Of a stretch of DNA of 55,394 nucleotides, positions 17,698 through 26,859 are shown piece by piece. Source of the stretch: a virus; the IMG/VR virus record IMGVR_UViG_3300048813_000197, positions 1 through 55,394 of that record; one strand, given 5' to 3'. Position 1 is the stretch's first letter. The number at the start of each line of letters is the position of its first letter. Under the pieces are notes generated by a model that worked only from the letters and a program-made list of their open reading frames with translations, ran no database searches and was not told where the DNA came from. A program made the translations under genes and the position numbers.

Positions 17698-18119
17698 CTT
17701 GCAATCCCCGCCGCCGTCCAAACCGCCCCGCCAATCAGCAGAACGATCGACGAGAAGCCCAAGGCCAGCACCAGAGAGTATTTGCCGACGGTGTAGTTGG
17801 AGTTGCCCGGCGGAGTCGCCATGGAGACCATGAAGGCCTCGTAGAAGAACGCCAGAAAGCCGCAGAACAGCAGCGCATTGATCGCCGCCAACAGGAACAT
17901 CGCCGCAGGCCAGAGAGTCGGCGAGTAGTCATAGGCCCAGGTCGCGCCGAAGATGCCGAGCAGAACCTGAAAGTAGCCGAAAACTGAATAGCAGATCAGG
18001 TGAGGGAAGAAAGTCCCCTTGCCGCACGGGTCCATTCTGTAGGGACCGGCTGGCAGACCGAGGCGGAAGATGATCCAGAGGATTAGAGGCAGCGCGGTTG
18101 CTGCTTCGATGATGAGCAT
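17694..18119 (-). CDS. Four-helix membrane protein (141 aa)
   Basis: Four hydrophobic segments at about 3-25, 40-62, 70-92 and 113-137, with short polar links and a PGNSNYTVGK loop before the last. It lies among tail and connector genes. Phage membrane proteins in this setting can be lysis or superinfection-exclusion factors, but no motif decides. The stop overlaps the next gene by 4 nt. Confidence 0.65.
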   Translation of the reverse strand: MLIIEAATALPLILWIIFRLGLPAGPYRMDPCGKGTFFPHLICYSVFGYFQVLLGIFGATWAYDYSPTLWPAAMFLLAAINALLFCGFLAFFYEAFMVSMATPPGNSNYTVGKYSLVLALGFSSIVLLIGGAVWTAAGIAR

Positions 18120-18325
18120 TTCAATTTCCTTTCCTTCATGGCAACCAGATCGCCGCCGGTCGCCAGCATGAGTTGTTCGTCGATGGTGCGATGCGCCTTG
18201 ACCGCCTCCTGATGAAGACTTCTCCAGAATTCCAAAGGTGCATCTGCGTATTCAGGAAATTCCAACTGGAGACGGGCAAGGTGCGAGATGCCAACGGTGC
18301 GTGGTTTGAGGATCAGCGATTCCAC
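18083..18325 (-). CDS. Hypothetical helical protein (80 aa)
   Basis: ATG at 18325 overlaps the previous stop. Helical middle (LARLQLEFPEYADAPLEF) and a Cys/Ser/Lys-rich tail (KCSSSKQQPRCL) that overlaps the start of the membrane-protein gene by 37 nt, a larger overlap than elsewhere in this run. The overlap makes the C-terminal part less certain. No family recognised. Confidence 0.5.
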   Translation of the reverse strand: MESLILKPRTVGISHLARLQLEFPEYADAPLEFWRSLHQEAVKAHRTIDEQLMLATGGDLVAMKERKLKCSSSKQQPRCL

Positions 18326-18603
18326 TACCGCCGTCCGACAACCTGGGGGCCACCCTGCGGAACGGCAAGACCGGCCGCGTTCGGTCCTTGCTCGAATTGG
18401 TCAGCGCTCGCCTTCAACTGGATGGACGCATTCAGCATGGCACCGAGCGGCGGATCGGCAATCGAATAACTCTCGTCGAGAATGAGTGCGCCGCCAACCC
18501 TGCCGAGGAACTTGTGAATATCCCTGAGCATATTGACGATCTGTGATTTGGTGGGGGCTTCGCTGAAAGAGATTGATGCGAGTTCAAGGTTCTTGACTTC
18601 CAA
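18325..18603 (-). CDS. Hypothetical tail-region protein (92 aa)
   Basis: TTG start at 18603 with GAGGG 6 nt upstream; a GTG at 18630 is possible but has no Shine-Dalgarno. Contains ALILDESYSIADPPLGAML and a Gly/Pro/Gln-rich end. First of a run of overlapping small genes. Two GCTTGCAA sites lie just upstream. No family recognised. Confidence 0.5.
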   Translation of the reverse strand: MEVKNLELASISFSEAPTKSQIVNMLRDIHKFLGRVGGALILDESYSIADPPLGAMLNASIQLKASADQFEQGPNAAGLAVPQGGPQVVGRR

Positions 18604-18630
18604 TTTGTTCCCTCGTCTTAGCGTAGTCAC

Positions 18631-18656
18631 GCTTGCAACAAAGAATACGCTTGCAA
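18631..18656 (-). promoter_or_regulatory. Paired GCTTGCAA elements, promoter/operator
   Basis: GCTTGCAA at 18631-18638 and 18649-18656, 18 bp apart, upstream of the 92-residue gene. A minus-strand TATTCT (18647-18642) lies between them, 18 bp from TTGCGG. The same octamer occurs at the other cluster boundaries. It may be an operator pair rather than a -35 box here. Confidence 0.4.
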
Positions 18657-18680
18657 CCGCCGTTTCCGCAACAGGAAATT

Positions 18681-18920
18681 TCAGGCACTCGCAACCCGCG
18701 CCGTCGCCGCCCGGCTGAGATCGTGGAAATCCTTGTCATTGTCTGACAATCGCACCACTCTACATTGGTCGATAAAGTGCGTCTCGAAATACTGCTCCGC
18801 GCACGAAAGGCAGAAGAGATGACCGTCTACTTTGAATACGGCTTTACTGTTCCTCGACCGGCAGTTTGACAGTTTCCGTTTACGCTCACGCGCGCGTTCA
18901 AGCCCTTCGCATTGCGCCAC
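18681..18920 (-). CDS. Small zinc-binding protein, GTG start (79 aa)
   Basis: GTG at 18920 preceded by AGGAGG 7 nt upstream, directly after the stop of the large tail gene. Cys motifs: NCRSRN near the middle, then H-x2-CLSCAEQYF, so a CxxC zinc site with extra ligands possible. The longer open frame to 19061 is antisense-free but lies inside the tail gene and is not used. Metal binding is inferred. Role unknown. Confidence 0.6.
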   Translation of the reverse strand: MAQCEGLERARERKRKLSNCRSRNSKAVFKVDGHLFCLSCAEQYFETHFIDQCRVVRLSDNDKDFHDLSRAATARVASA

Positions 18921-18931
18921 TGCTAGACCTC

Positions 18932-21900
18932 CTAGACTGGTACTTCTTTCAACTGATAACTGTGGCCCGCGCCGATTGGCTTCCAAAGAACGCGCACGGG
19001 AGTCCACAACTGAAACTGGTTTGGCGGGACTGGCGCGTTCTCGACCGCGATAAATCGCCATGTCCTGAAAGTGAATGCCGTGGTGCCGGGATTGACGTTG
19101 CCATGCCTGACGCGGACCACTATCCGGGTCGCGGATGCTGGGAGAGTAAAAGTAAAATAAGGGGTCGCATTGTTGTCTGCGTAGAGGTTAACCGTGATCG
19201 GAACGGTTGCGCTGTAATCATAGTACGATTCCTTCGCAAACTTACTTTCCTTGGTTCCGAACTCCACCCAATAGGAATCCGCACTGGCGCTATACTCGGC
19301 TAATTCCGCCGCGTAGATATTCTCCTGGTAGAGAGTGGGCGCAACCGTCACCGCCATCGTATGCAGAATCGAAGCACGATATGCTTGCTGGCCGGAACCA
19401 GCATTGACCAGCAATTCGACTTTTTGCCTATTCGTGCCCGTATTGATCGTCGCCAGGGGAACAGAAATTGCTCCATCTTCGAAAAGGAGGGTCGTATTCA
19501 AGACCTGATTCTCGGTGTTAACATCAGTCTCGATCTGGTTCCATTGCTTTGGGAAATGCGGCTTTCCCAAGTCGCGATACGGATGCTGGATGGTGATATT
19601 GATTGGCGTCTGGACGAGAGCGCCGGAAACCCAGCCGCCGTCATCATAGTCGCCTACCTGATCCTGCACCACAGCGTAATTGCCGCCACCCATCGACTTG
19701 CCGACGAGCAGCGTGTTGATGTCTTTCTCCCAGAGCATTGCGGTTGCGGGAACGTCGTCATTCCGGTAACGCTGATATTGAGTATCGTAGTCAAGCCGAT
19801 ACCGCTGGCCAGAGTTGAGCGTGCTCACGTAAGAGCAGTAGACCACGTTGTTGTAGTAAGCCAGGATCGACTGCGAGAAGTCCGCTTGGTTCGCTTGCGG
19901 CGGCAGGCATTCCGGATTGCCACGGAAGATCCACTCGACGGGAAGTGTCTTGTAAACGCCATCCGCGCCAGAGAATTCGCGCAGGCCGTCCGCAGCCTGA
20001 TACCAGATCGCGCCTTCGACCTCAATCCATCCCTGCTGCGCGACGATGCCATGGACAGAGCCTGTCGGCTGAGGATAAGGATTTGCGCCGCCGACGATAA
20101 TCCACCACGACTTCAATGTGCCGACAATCAATGTTCCACGCCAGTTGATGACGGCATTGATCGGATCATCAGGAGTTGAGACCGGGATGTAATTCTGAGG
20201 TCCAAAGTTCTCCGGCAGGCCCTTCTTCGAATAGTAGAGATAGTGCGGATTGTTTGGATCGCCGGCCAGCCACGCCTGGTTATAGGCGAACGCGCAGAGA
20301 TTGCAGGCTTGCCGCGGCACAGCATAGACGTTGACCGGCTCGCCGACGTTGTGCTGCAGGCGAATAACGGCCGAGAATGAATCGACTCCGCCCGCAATGA
20401 CTGAAACGATCTCGAGATTTGACGGATTACCGATCGCTACTAATTGATTGGGAAAGAAGTCTGCCGCCGGAGCAGAGACCGTAACAATCTGCGGACTGAA
20501 TAGCGAGTAAATCGACGATCCTGGTGGAGATGTTGCCACAGAGAGCGTCGTCTGAATCGGGTTGATGAGCGATGAAGTAACGGGTGGGTCGTTGTCGAGA
20601 ACCAGAATCTGCGCCTGCTCTATGAACGCATCCGCAATCACATCCTTGAACACCACCTGGCCAGTTCCTGTGATGTTCGGAATCTGTCCAACCTGCACCC
20701 AGTTCGCGCTGAGAGTTCCACCTCTCCGATAGAAGCGAACATGCGTCACCTGGGGGTCCGGCGAGTAGTAACCGACGCATTGCGCAGCTTGCCGCAGGAA
20801 GATGGGCGCCGAAGTCGAGGCTAGATATCCATAGTCCTCATTGAACTCTTGAGCAGGTGTTGGATTGGATTCAGTGCCGGTGTTGGCGTTGTAGTAGGTC
20901 TGCCGCCAGTCGTAGCCCACGCCGGCAAAAGACGACGGTCCGTACCCCCATTGCAGGTAGAGGCCGTTGACGGAGAACGATACGCCGCCGACATTTGCAT
21001 TTGCGGTGACGGTCAGAGTCCAGCCGGTGACGTTCGCCCAATCGAGGCCAGCCTGGCCAGCTTGTCCAACAGGAAGGAAGTTGCCGCGCGGGATATAGCA
21101 TGCCTGCCACGCGCTTGCCCCTGTCGAGATGTTCGATGGCTGCAATTGCGCCGAGGTCGTGCCCGGTGGTTGCCCGGTAATCAAGTTGAGGGTGTCAGCT
21201 AGAATCTGACTCTGCGTTGCCTGATAGGCGAGCGTGCTGCCACTCAAAGCCCCTTGGTAATAGGCTGGGGAGATGAATGCAGAATAGTAATTGCTTGGAT
21301 TGCTGGTATTGCTGTTGCCCACCCAGAACTGAAGTTGAATCTGCGATATGTTCGCCGGATTCGATGTCAGCAGGGTGATAACGATCAAGTCGCCGTCCGT
21401 CACCTGATTGTTTTGGCTAAGGTCAAGGGCGGGCGATGCGCTCACTGTTCCGCTGGTACTTGCCGCAACATTCCCGGCCCAGGCTGAGATTGGGAATGCG
21501 GTTGTCGTGGGCGGCACCCACTCATAGAATCCCCATGCGCTCATCTGCGATGGATATGGGGCGCTGTACTCGTCTGTCAAAACACAGGCATACGGCGCTG
21601 CCGCGCCGCCGGTCACATAGCCGCCAGCAGTCGCGCCAATCAGTGTGGCCGAGGTGAAGGCCACCGTCAGAGTGGTCGTGGTCGGCGCCGCAATAACTTC
21701 ATAGAATCCGTCCACAAGATCGGAAGATGACGCATATATCGCAATGAGCGCGCCGGCTGACAATCCGTGCGCCGTCGAAGTTCTGATCAGGAGTTGCGTA
21801 TAGAGTCCGCCAACGAGCGTTTGCGAGGCAACCGATGCAATCGGAATATTGACCGAAGTGTTGGTGTTTAACAGCGACAGCATCCCATTCGTCACGGGTC

Positions 21901-23032
21901 CAAACACGCCGGGATTGTTGACGGTCACGTAAGCGTTGGTGATGTTGGCAGTGGTGACAACTGTTGCGCCACCACTGGGTACGGCTGAAGAGGCTTGCGC
22001 CCGCACCTGAAGCAGGTTGATGTTTGGAACGGTGACTGAGATGTTAGATGTGATTGTCGGCGTGGTGACATTAGACCCAGAGGTTCCGGATGTTATCTGA
22101 AGCCAGGTTGTGCCTCCATCGGGGCTATATTGAATCACCCACCCGCCATAGCCGGACCCGCCGCTTACTGATATCGAAGCGTTCCAAGAGACAGTCATCG
22201 AAACCGCTTCGCCTGCGCTTGGGACAATCGAAGTAGGTTCCGTCTGCGCCGATGAGGTCTGCGTGTTATTGCCTGTGCCGGATTGTGTTGCCGTCACCGT
22301 GCCCGTCGTCGGCGAGAAATTGTAATTCGTTGTTCCGCCGCCCGCGGGTCCGACACCGTAAAACTGGGAGAAATCCGTGATCAGCGCGCCAGAATTCGCA
22401 TCCAGCGTCTCGATCGCTCCAAAGGACCATCCGGTTACACTCGCCGTCGTGTAAGTATTCGCCGTGGCGAAACTGTCGATCATGAGGAGCAATGGAGCGT
22501 AAGGCTGGACATTGAGCGTATAAGGGGATGGGTCGATGCCCCAGAGTTGCGGATTGCCAGTGCCGGCGTCTTTGATGCTGGCTGAGGCGTCCGCAATGAA
22601 GAGGTACGCCTGGCTCGTCTCAAAGCAGTTGGCGATGAGCGAGTCGAAAGGTTGGCCGGAGAGAACGATTTGGGTTCCGGTCCAGGTTGTCGGTAGAGTC
22701 AGTTGCGTGTATGCGCCTTGGGTGTTGCCTGCGCGGCGCTGGAGCGAGCCATTGCCGAGGCCAGCATAACGCCAAGCATTCGATTGATAATTGAGGCGGG
22801 AGAGGGATGTTACCGCAGCCGGAAAGTAATGATTGCTGGTTCCGCTGCCTTGCGCATCGCGGTTGATGATCTGCGTGCCGTAGCGCGAAGACATCGCGTT
22901 TTCGCTTCTGGCAAGCGTGTTCATTGCTTGCAAGTAAGTTCCGGGCGGGCACTGATCTTCGACATCACGGGCGATCAGGCCGTGATCAATATACACATAG
23001 GGGACTGGGGAATAACTAGTGTCAGTTGACAT
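18932..23032 (-). CDS. Large tail protein, nozzle / tail tubular B-like (1366 aa)
   Basis: ATG at 23032 (MSTDTSYS) with GGGGAGA 7 nt upstream; the open frame further up is leader. The N-terminus has a compact domain with PPGTYLQAMNTLARSENA. The middle holds Ig/FN3-like Ser/Thr/Gly-rich segments (about 270-700), and the C-terminus has beta-rich motifs (YYSKKGLPENFG, RGTLIVGTLKSWWIIVGG) that resemble podovirus tail-nozzle and stabilisation proteins. The order connector, then large beta-rich tail protein, then internal-core genes is that of T7-like phages. Function by position and composition; a tail-spike base is the alternative. Confidence 0.7.
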   Translation of the reverse strand: MSTDTSYSPVPYVYIDHGLIARDVEDQCPPGTYLQAMNTLARSENAMSSRYGTQIINRDAQGSGTSNHYFPAAVTSLSRLNYQSNAWRYAGLGNGSLQRRAGNTQGAYTQLTLPTTWTGTQIVLSGQPFDSLIANCFETSQAYLFIADASASIKDAGTGNPQLWGIDPSPYTLNVQPYAPLLLMIDSFATANTYTTASVTGWSFGAIETLDANSGALITDFSQFYGVGPAGGGTTNYNFSPTTGTVTATQSGTGNNTQTSSAQTEPTSIVPSAGEAVSMTVSWNASISVSGGSGYGGWVIQYSPDGGTTWLQITSGTSGSNVTTPTITSNISVTVPNINLLQVRAQASSAVPSGGATVVTTANITNAYVTVNNPGVFGPVTNGMLSLLNTNTSVNIPIASVASQTLVGGLYTQLLIRTSTAHGLSAGALIAIYASSSDLVDGFYEVIAAPTTTTLTVAFTSATLIGATAGGYVTGGAAAPYACVLTDEYSAPYPSQMSAWGFYEWVPPTTTAFPISAWAGNVAASTSGTVSASPALDLSQNNQVTDGDLIVITLLTSNPANISQIQLQFWVGNSNTSNPSNYYSAFISPAYYQGALSGSTLAYQATQSQILADTLNLITGQPPGTTSAQLQPSNISTGASAWQACYIPRGNFLPVGQAGQAGLDWANVTGWTLTVTANANVGGVSFSVNGLYLQWGYGPSSFAGVGYDWRQTYYNANTGTESNPTPAQEFNEDYGYLASTSAPIFLRQAAQCVGYYSPDPQVTHVRFYRRGGTLSANWVQVGQIPNITGTGQVVFKDVIADAFIEQAQILVLDNDPPVTSSLINPIQTTLSVATSPPGSSIYSLFSPQIVTVSAPAADFFPNQLVAIGNPSNLEIVSVIAGGVDSFSAVIRLQHNVGEPVNVYAVPRQACNLCAFAYNQAWLAGDPNNPHYLYYSKKGLPENFGPQNYIPVSTPDDPINAVINWRGTLIVGTLKSWWIIVGGANPYPQPTGSVHGIVAQQGWIEVEGAIWYQAADGLREFSGADGVYKTLPVEWIFRGNPECLPPQANQADFSQSILAYYNNVVYCSYVSTLNSGQRYRLDYDTQYQRYRNDDVPATAMLWEKDINTLLVGKSMGGGNYAVVQDQVGDYDDGGWVSGALVQTPINITIQHPYRDLGKPHFPKQWNQIETDVNTENQVLNTTLLFEDGAISVPLATINTGTNRQKVELLVNAGSGQQAYRASILHTMAVTVAPTLYQENIYAAELAEYSASADSYWVEFGTKESKFAKESYYDYSATVPITVNLYADNNATPYFTFTLPASATRIVVRVRHGNVNPGTTAFTFRTWRFIAVENAPVPPNQFQLWTPVRVLWKPIGAGHSYQLKEVPV

Positions 23033-23034
23033 GT

Positions 23035-23081
23035 TATACTCTCCCCAGTGCGGTCCACCCCGCACTCACCGGAGGCAACCG
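23035..23081 (+). promoter_or_regulatory. HNH leader: extended -10, 5' hairpin, SD
   Basis: TGTTATACT (extended -10; TATACT at 23035-23040). AGTGCGG (23047-23053) pairs with CCGCACT (23060-23066) across a 6-nt loop, so the hairpin would be at the 5' end of the transcript. GGAGG (23071-23075) lies 6 nt before the ATG at 23082, inside a weak CGG/CCG stem (23070-23072 / 23079-23081). The site overlaps the ribosome-binding region of the divergent large tail gene. Confidence 0.55.
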
Positions 23082-23885
23082 ATGAGCACCCTGTTGGCAC
23101 AGGTGGCTGAACCGCGATTTCAGTCTACCAAGAAACCTAAAAATCCGTGGCAATATAACGCATGCCCATACTGTGGAATACAGAAAGTCCGCTATGCGAA
23201 GGCGTGCCGTGTCTGTATTATCCCTTTGAAAAAGAAACCAAAAAGGCGGGATATGTCCCGCCCCGAAATCGCTCAGCCGAGCAATCCCTTGATTAAACTT
23301 GTCCCACTTACCAAGGGGCAGGTTACAGAAATTGACGCCGTAGATTATGACCGAGTGATACGCATTAATTGGATGGCTGTAAAGGCAACCACTCGATGCG
23401 GGTTCACCGTTTCCACCGCAGGACTGGAGAGGGTCAATGGTAAGCAATCCTACACTAGACTGGCTAATTTCATTCTCGGGGTTCCTCGTGAAATAAGAGT
23501 TGATCACATCGACGGGAATGGACTCAATCATAAGCGCGATAATCTCCGACCAGCCACTCAAAAACAGAATAGCTGGAACCGCTCCCGTCTTACCACAAAT
23601 ACAAGCGGATATATGGGGGTGTCTCGTGTCCAATATCGAGCGCAGATCATGGTTGATGGAAGAAAGATTAATCTCGGAACATTTAATGACCCCATAGAAG
23701 CCGCCAAGGTACGCGACGTAGCCACGCTTCACTGCTTCGGCGAATTCGCTCGACTTAATTTTCCCGAGTTGATTGATGAATATCAAGCGATCCTCACTAA
23801 GTTGGAGCCACAACAGACACTATCAGCCCATTTTTTACGGTCATACTTCCGTTCGAGCCTCCGCCTGTTAACTTCGCAAGCGTAA
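23082..23885 (+). CDS. HNH/AP2 homing-endonuclease-like protein (267 aa)
   Basis: N-terminal CPYCG...CRVC zinc ribbon (residues about 28-50), then PLTKGQVTEID, HNH core DHIDGNGLNHKRDNLRPAT, and AP2 unit with NTSGYMGVSRVQYRAQI, LGTF and FGEFARLNFPE. After LNFPE about 35 further residues extend into DNA antisense to the 24.0-kb gene (89-nt overlap) and show no paralog similarity. The paralogs' LHR is here RLANF, so the first His is missing. ATG at 23082 is preceded by GGAGG. Upstream codons to 23019 overlap the leader hairpin. Nicking or cutting DNA for its own spread is the family role, not shown here. Confidence 0.86.
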   Translation: MSTLLAQVAEPRFQSTKKPKNPWQYNACPYCGIQKVRYAKACRVCIIPLKKKPKRRDMSRPEIAQPSNPLIKLVPLTKGQVTEIDAVDYDRVIRINWMAVKATTRCGFTVSTAGLERVNGKQSYTRLANFILGVPREIRVDHIDGNGLNHKRDNLRPATQKQNSWNRSRLTTNTSGYMGVSRVQYRAQIMVDGRKINLGTFNDPIEAAKVRDVATLHCFGEFARLNFPELIDEYQAILTKLEPQQTLSAHFLRSYFRSSLRLLTSQA

Positions 23886-24276
23886 CTGTCCCCGAGAACG
23901 CCTGAGTCATCTGGAGATAGATCGATGATAAGCCCGGCAGGGCATTGCTGCCGCCGATGTCTAATTGCGGCCCGACTGCGGTAGCGGAATAGTTACCGTT
24001 CGCATGCGCCAGCGAAACCGCATCTGTCGGCCCCTGCGGAGATCCAACGCCCGTCACCGTCTCGCCCTGCACGTCGAGTCCCGAGAACAGCGTCGTCCGC
24101 CCGCCGGAACCTTGCAGTGCCTGGACAGCCGTCGCATGCTGCGCCATCATCGCATTGACGCGGGCTACACCTGCATCTGTCGAGAAGTCTTCCTTGGTGA
24201 ACTGGAAGCGCTGAATCGGCGGCGGTTGCTGCTTGGGGGCGACGGGGCGAGACGGGTTGGATGGGGGTTTGGGCAT
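23797..24276 (-). CDS. Hypothetical virion protein (159 aa)
   Basis: ATG at 24276 overlaps the stop of the DUF6527 gene (TAATG). Pro/Gln-rich N-terminus, helical middle (FSTDAGVARVNAMMAQHATA), then a beta-rich C-terminus ending with NGLIVSVVAP, typical of small tail or connector proteins. The last 89 nt are antisense to the 23.1-kb HNH gene. Family not recognised. Confidence 0.65.
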   Translation of the reverse strand: MPKPPSNPSRPVAPKQQPPPIQRFQFTKEDFSTDAGVARVNAMMAQHATAVQALQGSGGRTTLFSGLDVQGETVTGVGSPQGPTDAVSLAHANGNYSATAVGPQLDIGGSNALPGLSSIYLQMTQAFSGTVTLAKLTGGGSNGSMTVKNGLIVSVVAPT

Positions 24277-24566
24277 TAGGCGTCCCAATCCGGCAAATCA
24301 ACAGTTTGCCCTTTGAGGATATGGAAGCAGTCGTCGAGGAATTGAATTTGGCCGTCGCGCACGAAACTGTGGCAACGATGCGGCGGATCATCGGCGTTGC
24401 AGTTGATCGACGGTGTGAAGGTTGGCTTGTCCATTGAACCATTCCAACCCCAGCTTGCACCTTGAGAATTTTGCCTTCCGTTGACGGTGACAGCGTGGCC
24501 GTACTGACAACCTGGGCAGTGGAAGGCGAGGTAATTCTCTTCGACCCGATGGAGTTTGTCGGCCAT
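24276..24566 (-). CDS. DUF6527-like small protein (96 aa)
   Basis: CPGCQYGHAV near residue 18, a WGWNGSMDKPTFTPSI segment and CHSFVRDGQIQFLDDC...GQTVDLPDW at the C-terminus: the layout of phage DUF6527 proteins, often misannotated as ammonia monooxygenase. The cysteines suggest a metal site. Starts with a one-base overlap to the upstream gene (TAATG). The biochemical role of the family is unknown. Confidence 0.78.
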   Translation of the reverse strand: MADKLHRVEENYLAFHCPGCQYGHAVTVNGRQNSQGASWGWNGSMDKPTFTPSINCNADDPPHRCHSFVRDGQIQFLDDCFHILKGQTVDLPDWDA

Positions 24567-25618
24567 TACTTCGTCCCCATCTTCATCGCCTGGATGTACC
24601 GCTGGGTCGCCATCACCACTTGAGCATACCGCTTGAGCGCAAACTCCGCCATTTGTGGCTGTTGAGCTACGCCATCCTTCGACCATGCGTAATTCAGGAC
24701 GAGATACTTGAGCCCATGGATCACCACATCCGGCAAGAGGAACCCATCCAAGAATCCAAGGCTATCGGTATCTCTCACAGCACAGAGTAGTTCGCAAGGG
24801 AACGTCGATGACGGCAGCCCGCCCACTCCCCATTGATAAAGCCCGGCCCGATCCTCAAACCAGTTCTGCAAGGGTCCAACGTAACTCGACTGCCATGCCC
24901 GATTCTGCTGTACGAGCTCCTCTTGCGTCACCTCGTACAGTCTCAACATAGACTGGATACTGCCGCCGGTTGTCGATGCGTTGGCCGCAATCTGCCGGTA
25001 GGTGATCACGTTCGCGGACGGCGCGCTGATCACGGCAAAGACGCCATTGAAGGATGAGTCCGCTGCGCCGACCACGGAGAAGGTGTTGTACTGGACGAGA
25101 TTTGTGGCCTGGACCGCGGTGAGTGTGACGATGTTTCCAGACCTGACCATGGACGTGATGCCGATGTTGATGGCCGAAGCCGCAATGCGATCGATGAGAA
25201 TGGCTGTCGGAGGCGTTGCCTGGTAGATTTGCCCGAGGCTCACGTTCTGGAAGAATCGCTGGTAGAAGCAGGGTACGGCCGTCAGGAATTCGTTCTGCGC
25301 CCGCGACAGGTACTGCAGCATCTCGGACTGAGTGAAGATTGGGTCTGTGCCTTGCTGAGTGGGGAATGTTGGTCCCCAGGCGGGGACCGTTGCCAAATGA
25401 TTGTTGGCGAAATTGGCGGTGAAAGTGGTGGCGGAGGGGACGGTAAGAATGCTGACTACTTCCTGCGAGGTACTGCCCGGCTTTTCGATGATGAGCGATG
25501 CGCCTGGATAGAGATAGGTGGTCGATTGGATTGTGGCGGTGACGCCTGCGCCGGCGGTAATGGGATTGACGAGGGTGTCGTAGACGGCTGGTTGTGCCAA
25601 GTGGAATGCGACTTCCAT
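24566..25618 (-). CDS. Connector/adaptor-like tail protein (350 aa)
   Basis: ATG at 25618 (MEVAFHLAQ); a TTG two codons earlier also fits and neither has a clear Shine-Dalgarno. A helical N- and C-terminal part (FTQSEMLQYLSRAQNEFL; MAEFALKRYAQVVMATQRYI) brackets two beta-rich inserts of the kind seen in E1_FCCH-like units (IVTLTAVQATNLVQYNTFSV). Two other late proteins (231 and 346 residues) share helix-beta-helix layout, so this may be one of several head-tail connector proteins. Family call is inference from layout. Confidence 0.6.
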   Translation of the reverse strand: MEVAFHLAQPAVYDTLVNPITAGAGVTATIQSTTYLYPGASLIIEKPGSTSQEVVSILTVPSATTFTANFANNHLATVPAWGPTFPTQQGTDPIFTQSEMLQYLSRAQNEFLTAVPCFYQRFFQNVSLGQIYQATPPTAILIDRIAASAINIGITSMVRSGNIVTLTAVQATNLVQYNTFSVVGAADSSFNGVFAVISAPSANVITYRQIAANASTTGGSIQSMLRLYEVTQEELVQQNRAWQSSYVGPLQNWFEDRAGLYQWGVGGLPSSTFPCELLCAVRDTDSLGFLDGFLLPDVVIHGLKYLVLNYAWSKDGVAQQPQMAEFALKRYAQVVMATQRYIQAMKMGTK

Positions 25619-25678
25619 CAGCAAATCGCCAGCCGTCCTGTATCCGAGCCCCGGGATTGAAATGACACACCCCCGCCC

Positions 25679-25996
25679 CTATGCTATCGCAGGAGTTGCC
25701 TCTTGTGGAGCAGGAATTGCTGCCGGATGTGTTTCTTCCCAATCTGCCGGCTTCGGGACGCCGTAGACGCCGGTTCCGCCACAAGGCGAACAGGTGGAGG
25801 CCATCATGCCCAGGCTCTTGTCTGTACCGTTGACGGGGACTTCGTTGCGGCCTTTGCCGCCGCATGCTTTGCATTCCGCCACGAAACCGCGCGCAAAGCA
25901 CTGGCGGCACGCTCGCTCGCCCTGCTTCTCGGGATGCTCGTAGAGGCCGCAGTCGCATGGTGATACTTCGCCGTGGTACTGAGAGATTCCTGACAT
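25679..25996 (-). CDS. DnaJ-type zinc-finger small protein (105 aa)
   Basis: Cysteine pattern CDC, CRQC, CKACGGKG and CSPCGGTG: the last two match the CxxCxGxG repeats of the DnaJ central domain. No J-domain is present. A short Pro/Ala tail follows. AAGGAG lies 9 nt before the ATG. Its start region overlaps the promoter of the divergent HNH gene at 26.1 kb. A second DnaJ-type zinc protein is at 50.9 kb. Role unknown. Confidence 0.7.
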   Translation of the reverse strand: MSGISQYHGEVSPCDCGLYEHPEKQGERACRQCFARGFVAECKACGGKGRNEVPVNGTDKSLGMMASTCSPCGGTGVYGVPKPADWEETHPAAIPAPQEATPAIA

Positions 25997-26015
25997 TGGT
26001 GGTTCTCCTTGCCTG

Positions 26016-26070
26016 TATAATAGATCATAGTGCGGCTAGGCCCGCACAAAATCCATTCGAGGTGGATTCT
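26016..26070 (+). promoter_or_regulatory. HNH leader: TATAAT, 5' hairpin and SD-in-loop hairpin
   Basis: TATAAT at 26016-26021. GTGCGG (26030-26035) pairs with CCGCAC (26042-26047), 6-nt loop, near the predicted transcript 5' end. AATCCA (26050-26055) pairs with TGGATT (26063-26068), placing TTCGAGG, with the GAGG Shine-Dalgarno, in the loop before the ATG at 26071. Confidence 0.6.
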
Positions 26071-26859
26071 ATGACAGACCTGTTTGAGCAGGTGGCCCAG
26101 CCACTCCTGCATTGTAAACCACCCGCTTACGCCCATAAACGCTGCGTTAACGTCTGCCCTAACTGCGGTGGACCAAAAGGGTTCTCTAACCCTCAATGCC
26201 AAGCGTGTCGCATCAAAAAGCACCGTCCCCCAGAACTCGCTGAAGTGTTTATTGTTGAAGGCGAGCGATGCCGAAAATTGCCGCTTACCAAGAAAATGTA
26301 CGGGTTGATTCCGGAAGATCGCTACGATGATGCAATGCTTTTTCGTTGGCATGTATACTCGGACGACAAGAATCGCCGTACCTACGCTGCCACCATTGGA
26401 GCCAAAAATTCTAGGACTACGCTTCATGAATTTATTGCCGGATACTCTCCATGTGATCACATCAATGGGGATGGACTCGACAATCGGCGGGGCAATCTAA
26501 GGCCATGTGACGCTAGTACGAATGGAGGAAATTCCCAACTATCACTACGCAATACAACGGGGTTCAAGGGCGTTAAAGAAGACAAGCGGCGGAATTCATT
26601 TTGCTCGCGGATTGTTTACCAATACGCCGAGTACCACTTGGGTTCATTCAAAACCAAAGAGGAGGCTGCAAGGCGGTACGACCTTGCTGCCGTGTACTTC
26701 TTCAAAGAATACGCGAGGTTGAACTTCCCAGAAGAGCGCGCGCAACGAGTGTTGGAGGCTGTTTTGTTTTCTATCACTCCGAGGCCTCCGCGACGCCCGG
26801 CCCTAACGGCGGCTACCGGGATTTATATTGTTGGCAGCACCGAATCCCATACTAAATAA
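26071..26859 (+). CDS. HNH/AP2 homing-endonuclease-like protein (262 aa)
   Basis: ATG at 26071 with GAGG 7 nt upstream. N-terminal CPNCGG...CQAC zinc ribbon (near 29-48), PLTKKMYGL segment, TTLHEF (the LHx site), HNH core CDHINGDGLDNRRGNLR, then AP2 with NTTGFKGV, LGSFKTKEEAARRYD and EYARLNFPE. The 35 residues after LNFPE read antisense to the 27.0-kb gene (57-nt overlap) and end in a polar tail. It sits between two late genes on the opposite strand. Catalytic residues look intact. Confidence 0.86.
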   Translation: MTDLFEQVAQPLLHCKPPAYAHKRCVNVCPNCGGPKGFSNPQCQACRIKKHRPPELAEVFIVEGERCRKLPLTKKMYGLIPEDRYDDAMLFRWHVYSDDKNRRTYAATIGAKNSRTTLHEFIAGYSPCDHINGDGLDNRRGNLRPCDASTNGGNSQLSLRNTTGFKGVKEDKRRNSFCSRIVYQYAEYHLGSFKTKEEAARRYDLAAVYFFKEYARLNFPEERAQRVLEAVLFSITPRPPRRPALTAATGIYIVGSTESHTK